Positions 22,859 to 33,076 of a stretch of 64,000 bases of DNA are shown here, piece by piece; the first letter of the stretch is position 1, and every line of letters starts with the position of its first letter. The notes below the pieces were generated by a model. That model searched no databases, had not been told where the DNA came from, and was given only the letters and a program-made list of their open reading frames with translations. This DNA is from Kondoa malvinella. Lineage: Eukaryota > Basidiomycota > Agaricostilbomycetes > Agaricostilbales > Kondoaceae. Location of the stretch: assembly GCA_039545315.1 (NCBI GenBank), contig BCIM01000010.1:124001-188000 (forward strand). Direction: 5' to 3'. The position numbers and the translations under genes are program-made.

Positions 22859-24732
22859 ATGGATTCGCTCTATGCGACCTCTTCCCGACTAAAGACGTTC
22901 ACTACTTTAGAAGATGCAAGCGGCAGCAGCAGCAGCAAACGCGGCAAGCAAGCAGGGACTACTTCGACAAACTTGAGCTGGCCTTTACCTCCTTCGCATT
23001 CCGTCACTCCGACCTCTTTAGCTGCTGCAGGCTTTTATTTCGCACCACAAGAAGGAGCAGAAGATAACGTGACTTGTTTCCTATGCCATAAATCTTTGGG
23101 CGGTTGGGAAGCTGGTGACACTGCTTTGGCAGAACATGTCGCTCATTCAGTAAAGAAACCAGGTCAAGTCAAGAATGCGTGTGCTTTTGCCTTGTTGTGC
23201 TCTGGTGGTGATCGAATGCGCGAGCTTGGGTTCAGCGAAGAAAAGGATTTGACGAAGTTGAGGAAAGACACGTTTGGTAAGAAGGCAGACAAGTGGTGGC
23301 CTTTGGAAGGGAAGAAGGGGTATCCTAAAGCGGCGGAAATGGTTGCTGCTGGCTTTTATAGGTGTTCAGCGGAACAAGGGGATGATATGGTCAGGTGTTG
23401 CTATTGCAAGTTGGAACTAAAAAATTGGTCTCAGAATGATGATCCTAGGTCCGTCATGATGCTCCTGCTCTGTCGGCTTAGGCTGATACTGTGAGCTTGC
23501 TTCGGACAGGGAGTTTCATCAATCCGCTTCACCCAATTGCGCATTCTTCAAGGGATCAAAAGCAGCACCCGCTTCTGTTCAGACGCAGACTTCTCGAGCA
23601 GCTTCAGCAGATCCAGATGGATGGGAAGAGCTCATACCTGCTGTCCCTCCGAAGAAGAAGTACGTCATGCCTTGCTCGTCTACTGGTTTCAGCTAATTCG
23701 TACAGTAGAGCTGCTGCAAAGAAGAAAGCACCTACACCATCTCGCTCTCCTTCACCTCCACCTTCGCAAGCAGAAGAAACACCCGCTCCATCTCTATCAC
23801 GATCCACCCGAGCGTCATCACGTACAAATCCACTGGCAGCTTCTACCCGCCTCACTCGCTCAACACGTGCTTCTGTAGATCCGACACCTACCAATGGCAC
23901 ATCACGCATCATACCCGCCTCTGCGCCCAGTATGAATTTAGCTACATTAGCAGACGAGGAAGAAGAAGAGCCTAGAGGCAGCCAAAGTGCCCGAACAGTC
24001 AAAGAAAATGGCAGAGCGTTAGCTGCGAAACCTGAAGGCCGATCAAAGAAGAAGGAAGTGATCGAAGAAGTGATAGAGGATGATATTGAAGAATTTAGGG
24101 ACAAGAGCGATGAAGAGATGGAACAAACTGAAGAACCTGCTAAGGAGGATGAAGAAATGTCTTCTCGCGCCACCACGCCTAAACAAGCTACACCGATACC
24201 GGAAAAAACACCAACAGACACTGCTGAACCGATGGAGGAACTTTTATTGTCTAAATCGCCTACTGCTCCACCGAGACCGACCAAATCACCTGCGAGACAA
24301 GCTATATCGCCTCCTACCCAAGCACTCTCGCCCGCTCCTCCTGTAGCTTCTCAACCTCATTCTCAACCGACTCAAGCTTTCTCTCATAGAGAAGATTTAG
24401 CGCAAGAAGCAATACAAAATCGATCACCACAAGAAGACTTGTCCGAAATCGAAGAAGAGCCAGAAGATGATGATGAAGAACCTTCTCAACCCACATCATC
24501 ATACAACACCGCTTCCAACTCAACCGAGCCTTCAAACCCTTTCCAAACGCTAGATTCAACACCTGCACCAATAACGCCGGCAGAGCTGGGGATGAAATTG
24601 TCCGATTGGCATGCGGGTTTGATTGCTCAAGCTTTGGAAAAGACGCAAAAGGAATTGGAAGAGCAATTAGTTGGGTATGATGCAAAAGTTGAGAGGGGTA
24701 GAGAGAGGTTGTGCGAGGTTTTGGGTTTGTGA
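22859..24732 (+). CDS. BIR1: Bir1/survivin-like inhibitor-of-apoptosis domain protein
   Basis: Fungal Bir1 is the survivin-like subunit of the chromosomal passenger complex, which places Aurora kinase at centromeres and the spindle midzone. Two BIR domains are visible. The first has the zinc set in VTCFLCHKSLGGW, then EHVAHS and NACAFA. The second has VRCCYCKLELKNW and, across an intron at about 23449-23510, EFHQSASPNCAFF. Zinc ligands (C, C, H, C) are intact in both. The long C-terminal half is low-complexity, rich in Ser/Pro and in acidic runs (EEEPEDDDEEPSQP), typical of Bir1, and ends in a helix (ALEKTQKELEEQLVGYDAK) at 24732. The ATG at 22859 is chosen because the BIR fold follows at normal spacing; an in-frame ATG exists at 22763. 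Confidence 0.88.
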
Positions 24733-25225
24733 TGGTTGTGATTGTACGAATGTATCAAAGTATGTGCTCTGATAGAGCTGCTCGCGTGCTTGTACATCAT
24801 TGGCATTGCGCTCCAGCCGCTCTTATGATTTCGGCTGCTGCCAGCTTGTTCCAGGACAACGAGTTCTCAGTATACCAGACGCAACGAGGAAATACCCTAG
24901 ATACCTGCGCATCTGATACCAGCTATCACTACGGCGTGTAGCGCTGCTCAAGAATCTCGCGTGTAATTTGGCCTGCGCTCTCCATTTCTCGGATTCGCAT
25001 ACGACTCCTAGTCGCTACAGGACACATTCCTTCTCTCGTTCCTTATACGGAGCTTTGCCATCAGTCCGTACAGCCAGTCCGCTAAGCTTGTGTCAGCTCA
25101 TTGGCGGTTTGCAGTCCTTCCCCTCAATAGCCGCATCTGGTACTGCGCTGCGCTCGTCCGGCCGCGTTCTCTCCCTCCGCAACTCAGAAGAAGCCAGCGT
25201 TGCTCCAATCTGCGAGCCGTCCAAA
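24733..25225. other. Intergenic / 5' leader, no gene
   Basis: The region is open in the frame of the MYND gene from about 24968 onward but contains no in-frame ATG, so it is read here as promoter and 5' leader. Nothing else was identified. Confidence 0.5.
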
Positions 25226-26346
25226 ATGTGAGTCCAGTTAAACTCCGCCCTATTGCCGTCACTGATTCGGTATACAGGCAACAAGTGTCCCCAGAATTAG
25301 CAGCTACCATTGCGTCGAAGGCAGAACATATTCGAACCATTCTCAATGAGCAGAACTGGTCTGCCATCTTCGACTTCTTTACCCAAGACCAACCTGGACC
25401 GGCGGAAACCAGTATCTTCATGGCAGCGATCAAGAAATTCTGCGCAGAAGACATTCAACCGTTCCTGGACATCTTGCCCAGCGAAAGCGCGGAGTTCCCA
25501 GAAGCCAATGATTATCCTCAATGGCAGATGCAAGGAGGCTTTTATCACATGATACACAATTTAGCCCGTGCTATTGTGCAATTCAAGCTGCTACGAAGGC
25601 ACCCCATTATGCCAAGGCTCCTCTACATCTCATATACCCTCTTTCTCGAAAGAGCTGTTGCTATTTTGCTATACCTCCCAACTCAGTTTGGAGGCTGCGG
25701 CGCATTAACCCCAACGTACTTGGCCACGACCCTGCATTGCATGATAAGGCATGTCAACACTTGCGATCATCTATCAAATTCCAGCAGACGTCAAGACCGG
25801 ATGCAGCAACTTCTCGACAAGATAGAGGCGGCTGCCAGAACCCGCCTTTCCGATTTTAGAACGCTAATCGCCGTGTCAGTCTACCTCGGAGTCTTGCAGG
25901 CCTGTGCAGGCATCTACAGACTGTCTATCTTTCCAATCGAGAAGGTGGACACTGTTTTAGCTCGGGCATCACTTCAAGCATCGGTAAAGGAGCGGGTGCT
26001 GTTTCTGGCCAAGGAGAAGCTCCTGCACGATATGCTGAATCCAACGGCCGAATTTGTTGTGTGCATCTCTTGCGCTGGCTATCATATACGAAAAGGAATG
26101 TCGAGTGAAGGAGACAATGCCAACGGGTTCTACGCGGAAGACCCGATTTACAAATTGTTCAGACATTGCTCCCACTGTGCAACAGCTATGTACTGTAGCG
26201 TGGAATTTCAGACAAAAGGTAACCAACTTACCTCCTTCATGCGGATATGTCTCAACAATGTCGAAATAGATTGGAAAGCCGGTCACAAAACAGCTTGCAA
26301 CCGACTAGCAAAGGGCAGAAAGGAGAAGACAGCGTCTTCGAAGTGA
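25226..26346 (+). CDS. MYND zinc-finger protein with start codon split by an intron
   Basis: The likely start codon is AT at 25226-25227 joined to G at 25278 across a 50-nt GTGAGT...ACAG intron, giving MQQVSPELAATIASK. No other in-frame ATG occurs before well into the domain. The body is a helical region (AEHIRTILNEQNWSAIFDFF, GGFYHMIHNLARAIVQFKLL) of a type common in basidiomycete MYND proteins. The C-terminal finger has CISC, CSHC, YCS and WKAGHKTAC. The position that should hold the sixth metal ligand (YCSxxCQ) reads YCSVEFQ, with Phe codon TTT at 26206-26208. An intron at 26219-26269 follows; it is 51 nt with no in-frame stop, so retention would keep the frame. Function is unknown; MYND fingers bind proline-rich partners. 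Confidence 0.7.
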
Positions 26347-26611
26347 TACTTAGCTGTGTGGTCGACTAGTGTTGAAGTGGGTCTGTTTTGCTCGCGGAAG
26401 TTGGGAAAGGGAGAGACGTCGGAGAAGGGAGATGTCGCGTTGAATGATATCATACGTCTGTGAATAGGGCATGCGTTGCTAGCGACACAATGCACTGATC
26501 GAGAACGGGACAGCACTATGTACTATGATAGCGAAATGCCAACTGAAATGAAATGCAATGCGAAATATGATAGTCCATGTGATGCCATACAAACATACAA
26601 ACAGTCGGGCA

Positions 26612-27754
26612 CTAATCAATAGTGAACTGAGACCTTCCATCAATGCTGTGCTGCCTTTCATGGGTGCCATGAGAAAACTTGATTTCCCTAGAGAACAAAT
26701 CGGCTTCTTGCGTGTTGACTGTCATCATGCTCAATCTGGAGCGGTGGCCGTAGGTCGGGTCAAAGTAGTGGCCTGTTTGATACTGTCCTATTAGTGTGAA
26801 GAACACAGGGAAGACAGAAGACGGACCTGGGTAGGAACGCCAAACTGATTCTTTGATGAAAGGGTTAGGTCGTTTGCGAGCGTAGACGGCTGTGTACACG
26901 AGTATCTAGTCAGCTGATGATACTATAGACTAGCAAGTGTACTAACCGCCAATGAGGAGCGTAACGATTGCCCAGCAGCTGAAAATGGACATGAGCGAAA
27001 AGAAGCAGCTACAGAAAGAGACAAGGTACGTGCTACCCCAAGCGAACCAGGCAAGGAAGAGGATTGTGATCCATCCTGCCAATCATCCCGAACATCAGCT
27101 GATTTTCAGCAGCAAAGTTGAATGATAGACTGACCCTTGCAGATTGGCTGTAAGATGAAAGGGAAAGTAAGTACGCTAATACACTACCGTGTCAACAACG
27201 CACGAATCCACCCTATTATCCGGTCATCAGCATTACATTTGTCAGATGTGAAGAAGAACTCACGCAATGTAAAATCAGACCAGGCGTAGCAACATGCATC
27301 CTGATAAGCGAAAAGAACCACAGCCTGCGCAACGCGAATTAGCTTTCCCTTCCATGCACTCCTAGAGCAGGACCTTACCCATTGAAGAGACACAATGCGA
27401 CCAATTCCATCCACAAACTAATCTGTCGCCTCACTCTTCCGCATAGAATCAGGAAAGTAATGACGATAAAAGTCGCTGCTGATACGCCGACGAGCTGCGG
27501 GTTGCTCTTGATATACCTGTCAGATTAGATACTCATTGAGCTGAATACACAGCACAAGGGGCAATGTCTGACCCTCCACGGTAGACTTCTACTGAATATG
27601 CGAGCACAACAGAGGAAATGACAATTTCGCCAATGGAGAAGACATAGATGAACAAATACGCGAGAAGCCTTGAAAGGAGAATTGGCTGTTTTTGAGGCTT
27701 CGAGTGAATCGTCTTTGTAGTCTTGCTGCTGATCGTGCTGAGAGGCCGGATCAT
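26612..27754 (-). CDS. Tetraspan membrane protein, MARVEL-like
   Basis: The start at 27754 (MIRPLSTISSKTTKTIHSKP) gives a basic cytosolic N-terminus, followed by four hydrophobic segments in separate exons: LLAYLFIYVFSIGEIVISSV with VVLAYSVEVYRGG, then VGVSAATFIVITFLILCGRV, a third around AVVLFAYQDACCYAW, and a fourth ending at VYARKRPNPF. The tail carries SYPGQYQTGHYFDPTYG, then TQEADLFSREIKF, and stops at 26612. The layout (short N-terminus, four helices, short loops, a cytosolic tail) fits MARVEL-domain proteins of fungal plasma membranes, but sequence identity is too low to name a member. Exon ends in 26900-27180 are approximate. Confidence 0.6.
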
Positions 27755-28093
27755 TGTAACGAATGTGGGTTGCTGAAGAGCCGTAAGGGTGAGATGGTCG
27801 AAGATGGAAGGGCAGCAACGATAGATGACACAACAAAGTCGCGTCTATAATTCGATCCCGAGTGACTAGTCAGGCGTGTTTCGTTATACTTCATAGGCAG
27901 ATAGATAGGCAGTGTTGTGTACATTGTATTCTCCCGTCCTTCGATTCATAGGCCTTTACGCGTCTGTAACGATGAAAACAGCTTTGCAATGCGACATCAC
28001 ATCATGCAATTGTTCAGACGACGACCTGTAAGAGGTTGTAATGTTGGCAATAGTCGTTGTACACTGCACAACAGTCTCACCGAATTCCAGCAT

Positions 28094-30126
28094 CTACTGA
28101 GTAGAGCCAACACGGCCTTGACCATAGCTCGCCGCTCCTGCAAACCCCGATCCATTGTTAGTGCAAACACGCACCAGATTGCATCAGGACTCACCAGGCT
28201 GAGCAATAGAGTCAGGGTAAGGTACGCTCTCGCTTCCCAAAGTCGCGCTCGAATCGGGAGCCTTCAAATCACTAGGCATCTGAACGCTTCCAGTGTTGGA
28301 TCGGAAAGGGTTGTTAGAGATAGGTGCGTTGGTAGACGAGTTGGCTGGCAAGTTGAGACCGGAAGTTGATGTGCGAGTAACGTTTTCAGAGGGGAGTTCA
28401 CCGGCAGACATGTCGTATCGTCCTGAAACAGTGTCGTCTGTTACACTGGTAGATGGAGTGGTCGATTGGCTCGTGTTGACACCAGAGAGACCGGAAGATC
28501 CAGAAGCCGACATGGGTGATGGTCCGTCGGTTGAAGTCGTAGCTGGAATCGAGCTGGACTGAGTTGGTGAAGTCAAACCGACTCGAGCACCAATCGATTG
28601 AGCTGAAGCAGCTGCAGAGTGAGCAATGTTGGCCGCGCCCTGTTGTGCTGAAGCGACATAAGAGTTGATGGTTGCGCCCATGCCTGAAGTCTTGTCGGCA
28701 GTTGTGTTGGCAGCGCGGTTTGTAGCACCGCTGGCAGTCTCTTTGATTTCGCCAGCAGAAGGAGCGTTCTGTTGAGCGCGTCCGACCAAGTTTTGAGCTG
28801 TGGTGGCAGCTTGTGCAGCCATAGTCTGAGCTTGTTGAGCGGCTGAGGTAGCATATTGGGAAAGCGTCTGGCTGATAGGTGGTGCGTCCTGTGGGTTCCG
28901 AAGAAAAAATCATCACATGCCACATCTCAATCGATCATGCTTACAGGTCCACGAGAAGCATTCAGCTGGTTGACCTTTTGCTGAGCGATTCCAGCAGCAT
29001 TCTGCAAAACACCTCCAGCCTGGTTGGCAACATCGCCCAAACCTTTCTGGTTGGCAACTTCACGAGCGTTGCTGGCATGGTGAGAGACCTTGCCGGCGAC
29101 TGCTTCGTACAGAGCAACAGGAGCAGTGAGAACAACGCCGCCCATTGCGGTGACGAGGTTCTCGACGTGGTCTTCGCCCTGCATAACATATGAGCTACAA
29201 TTGATGTAAAGCTGGATGGTACTAACCTTAACAACACCTCCGGGAGTGGTCATTCCCGTAGAAGAGGTTTGTGCACCGCCAATGTCCAATGAACCAGAAG
29301 AAGTGTTTCCAGCGGTTGATGACGATGAAGTGCTGGGAAGACTCGATTTGATAGAATCCGCAGTGTTGTTCAATGCAGATGATAGGTTGGATGTGGTATT
29401 GCCGGAGGAAAGACCAGATGAAGCGTCGCCTAGACCTGAAGACGAGGTAGAAGACGAGTTGGTGCTTCCGCCAATTCTGTTGATACCATCAAAGTCGGGT
29501 GAAGCACTTCGTCCAGCGCCAGTCTCTGGACCAACGCCCATCGAGGTGCTCGCGCTGTTTCCAGTCAAGCTTGCGCCAGAAATCTGTCCGCTCGACACAG
29601 GTGAAAGGCCGGCGCTGTTTCCCGTCAAACCAGATGATCCGGTCGGAACACCGATGGTGGATCCAGAAGTGCTGTTACCAGCTAGAGAAGTACCAGACGA
29701 GGTGACAGAGTTACCGCCAGAGTTTAGCAGACTACCGGGGTCGGACGAGTTAAAGTTTGACGGCAAGTTGGATTGCGAGAAGCCTCCAGTTCCTGAAGAC
29801 ATGGATGTAGCAGGCTGTTGTGTAGCGAGAGGTGAAGGGTTGTTGGGCGAGAAGCTGTGACAAAGTTCGAAATCGGTGACGTGGTGACTGGTTAAGAAGC
29901 GAGACTCACGTTTGCGAAGGCTGGCCTGAAGAGACGCCGCCTAGAGTGGATGCGAGACCAGAAGACTCGCTACCAATAGAGTCCAAGCTGTACAGATAGG
30001 GCTTAGCGCGCGAGACTCGAGGGGCAAGGGGAAACACGACACTCACCTGCTGAGACCTCGAGTAGCAGAAGGTTTGGCTGCTTGAGCGTCTTGTGAGGTC
30101 AAAGAAGTATCGTTGTATGCGCTCAT
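28094..30126 (-). CDS. Low-complexity Ala/Ser/Gln-rich LEA-like protein
   Basis: The start at 30126 gives MSAYNDTSLTSQDAQAAKP. Short introns join a Ser/Gly/Asn-rich N-terminal half (NSTSGSTIGVPTGSSGLTGN and similar) to a middle segment with ENLVTAMGGVVLTAPVALYE, the only hydrophobic patch. The C-terminal half is Ala/Gln-rich and helix-forming (QKGLGDVANQAGGVLQNAAG, TAQNLVGRAQQNAPSAG, AANTTADKTSGMGATIN), in the style of LEA and hydrophilin proteins. A last intron at about 28192-28134 leads to SYGQGRVGSTQ and the stop at 28094. LEA-like proteins often protect membranes or proteins during drying or freezing; that role is inference from composition only. A surface-lipid-associated amphipathic protein is an alternative. 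The antisense strand is also open over 600 bp, a side effect of composition. Confidence 0.65.
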
Positions 30127-30281
30127 GATTCGTAAAGATATGGTTGGAGAACAAGGAGAGGGCAGAAGCGCCAACGCGAGGTCACTTCGAGGTAGTACGT
30201 CATAGAGAGTCTATTGGAAATATGTACAAAAGGCCATTAATACGTAGAGAATACTGTAGAGCATGTGGTACTGAAAGCCGT

Positions 30282-32409
30282 CTAATGCTTGCTTAACCCG
30301 CTCCAAAGAATACGGAAAGGACACTTGTGTCGTGCTTCAGCATTATCGCCAAAACGTCCCCTCTGTTCTGCAGACAGACCGCGAACATCCGAAAGGGTCA
30401 AGGAGGAGACTGGACATTCTGCATGCGATGTCAGTACCGTGCAGAGGGATTGACGGAGACTTACTTCGCGAGCTCGAATGCTTTTTAGCTGGGTGATCAG
30501 GTACGTCCAGACGTTCAGGCTCCGCCACATGGTTGGAAGACTTTCTTTGAGTCGATGACTCGCCCGAAGATGCAATGCTATCGATTTGGGGAGGTAAATT
30601 CGCATCATTTGCTGGAAAGACAGGCGGAGGAGGAGCATCAGCCGGAGGAGGAGCCATAGAGCCCGTTGGCGGCATTCCCGTTGGTTCAGAAGGAGGAGAA
30701 GGAGGAGCACCCATACCGCCCATTGGCAATCCCGGCATGTTTGAGTTCATCCCGCCCAGACCTTGATCCATCATTGGCTGACCTGCGCCCAGTCCAGGTT
30801 GCATAGGTGGCATTCCGGCATCCATAGGCACTTCAGCATTCATTGACATTCCGCCTCCAAGAGATGGACCCAAAGGTTGCATTCCAGCCATATTGTTCAT
30901 TGGCATTTGAGTATTGCCCATTCTGCTGAAGTTTGACATGCCTCCCATGCCTCCATACCCAGCATTAGCATTGGGCATAGCGGTGCCGTATGCACTGTTG
31001 TTATATATACCGCCTGCGTTGTTTGGGTAGCCGTGATGTGGAAAGCCTTGCTGAGGATAGGCAGAGTTGAAGCCTTGTGCTTGCTTCATGTGCTGATTAG
31101 CCTGCTGTTGCAATAAGTACTGCTTCTGCGCTTGCTGTGACATGTATGATGAACCATTGTTGTAGTGCGTGTTGGGCTTAGCAAAATTGTGCGGCGTCTG
31201 CGTCATAGGCTGTTGAATTGGAGCGCTTGCGGTAAGTGGCAGTACATGATGCCCGGTAGAAGGGACAGTCGCAGCTGGAGTATCCGGCTTCAGCTTCAGA
31301 GGTGCCGCAGCTTCATAATTCTGTAATTTCGTGATTGCAGACTGGATTTCATGATTGCTTGAGGTAGACAGTTGTCCCTGGAGCGGCTTCGGTACATAAT
31401 GTCCGTTCATATGCTTAGGTGCATCATGTTCGGAGCCGGGTATAGGTACAGCACCTTTGGCAGGCAAATGACCAGATTCATGCGGCATCGAGTTGTTCCG
31501 TGCAACTGACATGATAGGCTGCTTGGTATGACCAGGCTCGGCAGATTTCTCGCTGTCGTGCTCTTGAGGCGTGCTTCGGAAATGCGAAGACACGTTTGCC
31601 GAGCTTTGCATCTGATGGTTTTGCACGGAAATTGGCTGATGGACAGACGCAACAGGATGCTGATTGAGCATGTGCTGCTGTTGATACGATTGCTCTGCCT
31701 TGTATAAGCCTTGCGCAGATTGAGGAACATGGTCATTGCTATGTTTGGTAGGCAAGACAGGTTTGGCGTGAAAAGACTCTGGAGCTTCTCCTTGTCGGTC
31801 ATTTCCGTCATGGGCCACAGGACGGTGAGACGGCATGTGAGATAGTTTCACTCCATCAGAGTCCGGCAAGGCGAGTCTCCCCAGCTCGTCTCCAGCTTGA
31901 TGCGACTTTGCATGCGGAACTGTTGTATTATGGTCTGCAGGAGTATGCTTGTCCTCTGGATGTCGGAGCTGATGTTCTGAGAAAGCATTGACAGTATTGT
32001 CCGGTCTGTTTGGATGGCCCAGAGATTGCTCGGCCGCATTGCGATGCGAGTTCGACTGTTCACCGGGTCGGTCTCTGCTGCTATTCTGGCCATGAGCTGG
32101 ATGTCCGCCTTCTGGTTGCGGATTACCATGAGCGTCGCGATGTAGCTGATGACGCTCTTGCGGTTGGAACGATGAAGGCTTGAAGTCACCATGTTTTGAG
32201 GGAGCATCTGCTACGGCAGGAGGCTCGTGAACTGGCAGCTGATGCTCTGCAGCATGAGGCTGATTGTGCGCTGTAGCGTGAGTCGGTAAAGCCGAATTAA
32301 GCATTGGCATTCTGGTAAGACCCTTGGGTTCGGCCAGACGATTGCGCGATGAATCAGGCTTGCCAGAATCCTGAAGAGAGCCTTTCCTGGTCGCATGATG
32401 TAGATCCAT
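30282..32409 (-). CDS. Disordered His/Gln/Met-rich protein of unknown function
   Basis: A 688-codon open frame starting at 32409 (MDLHHATRKGSLQDSGKP) is nearly uninterrupted. An intron at about 30467-30423 (donor GTAAGT) replaces the last codons and gives an end at 30282. The first half is rich in His, Pro, Gln, Asp and Ser (HAAEHQLPVHEPPAVADAP, DRPGEQSNSHRNAAEQ). The middle is Gln/Asn/Tyr-rich and prion-like (QQAQKQYLLQQQANQHMKQA). The last third is Gly/Met/Pro-rich (NAGYGGMGGMSNFSRMGN, PPADAPPPPVFPAND). There is no recognisable domain, signal or membrane span. The histidine content is unusual. Such composition is typical of proteins that form condensates or bind metals, but nothing here proves either. 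Confidence 0.6.
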
Positions 32410-33076
32410 GCCGAGCTAGCTGTACAACGAAGGAGGAAGAGTCGTCGAATAAGGTGACGAAAAGGATTAGAAGCCGTAAGAAGTATCCTTCGACTGCTCG
32501 TAACAAGCTTGAGCGCTGCTCTGCAAGGTCAAACTAACCAGAGTAGTCTGAGATTGCCCAGAGCAGAGTAAGCAGTGATATGCGGTGAGCAGATGGTTGC
32601 TTAAAGGCAAGCCAAGCATTAATTGGTCGAAGAAGCATTCTAGCCGGACATCGACAGCACGAAGGAAAGCAGTCCACTTTGAGTCGAACAGCTACAGCAA
32701 TGCCTCATGAATCCGTCGTGCGCAGGCGTATCTCGTCCATGAGGTATTCGCTTAATGGATGATTGTAAGCAACGAATCAGTTGAGCATCGGAAGGGGCGC
32801 ACCAGACTCAGTGATCGCGAGCGAAGCGGGCATAGGCTGGATACTACCATGGTCACTAACGGGAATAAAACATTTAAGGATCACGACTTAAGCGTTGAAA
32901 ACCGATATTCAATAGCTTTCACTTCATGAAGGCAACAAAATAACGGAAACGGTAAAAGAGAAATCGCAGATCAGCAACGTGACAGAGTCGTGGTGCAGAG
33001 AGTGCAGAGAAAAGCGCAGGGGTGAAATATGGCAATGTCGCAAAACACAATCTATGGCGCAATCTAGCCCACTATG
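32410..33076. other. Intergenic, no gene supported
   Basis: The 667-bp gap upstream of the disordered-protein gene and downstream of PDA1 contains only short open frames without motifs. It should hold the promoter and leader of the minus-strand gene that starts at 32409. Confidence 0.45.

Noticed and set aside
23604..24284. Minus-strand open frame of 226 codons rich in Ser/Val
   Set aside because: It mirrors the acidic Ser/Pro-rich tail of Bir1 on the other strand, and the Bir1 frame is clearly the coding one.
24968..25231. Upstream extension of the MYND gene with an Arg/Ser-rich possible targeting leader
   Set aside because: The extension begins at TTG, not ATG, and contains no in-frame ATG before the split start codon, so it is more likely leader sequence.
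29216..29860. Long plus-strand open frame (214 codons) rich in Pro, Glu and Asp
   Set aside because: It is exactly antisense to the LEA-like gene and arises from the Ser/Thr/Gly codon composition of that gene. It has no ATG-supported start context or motifs.
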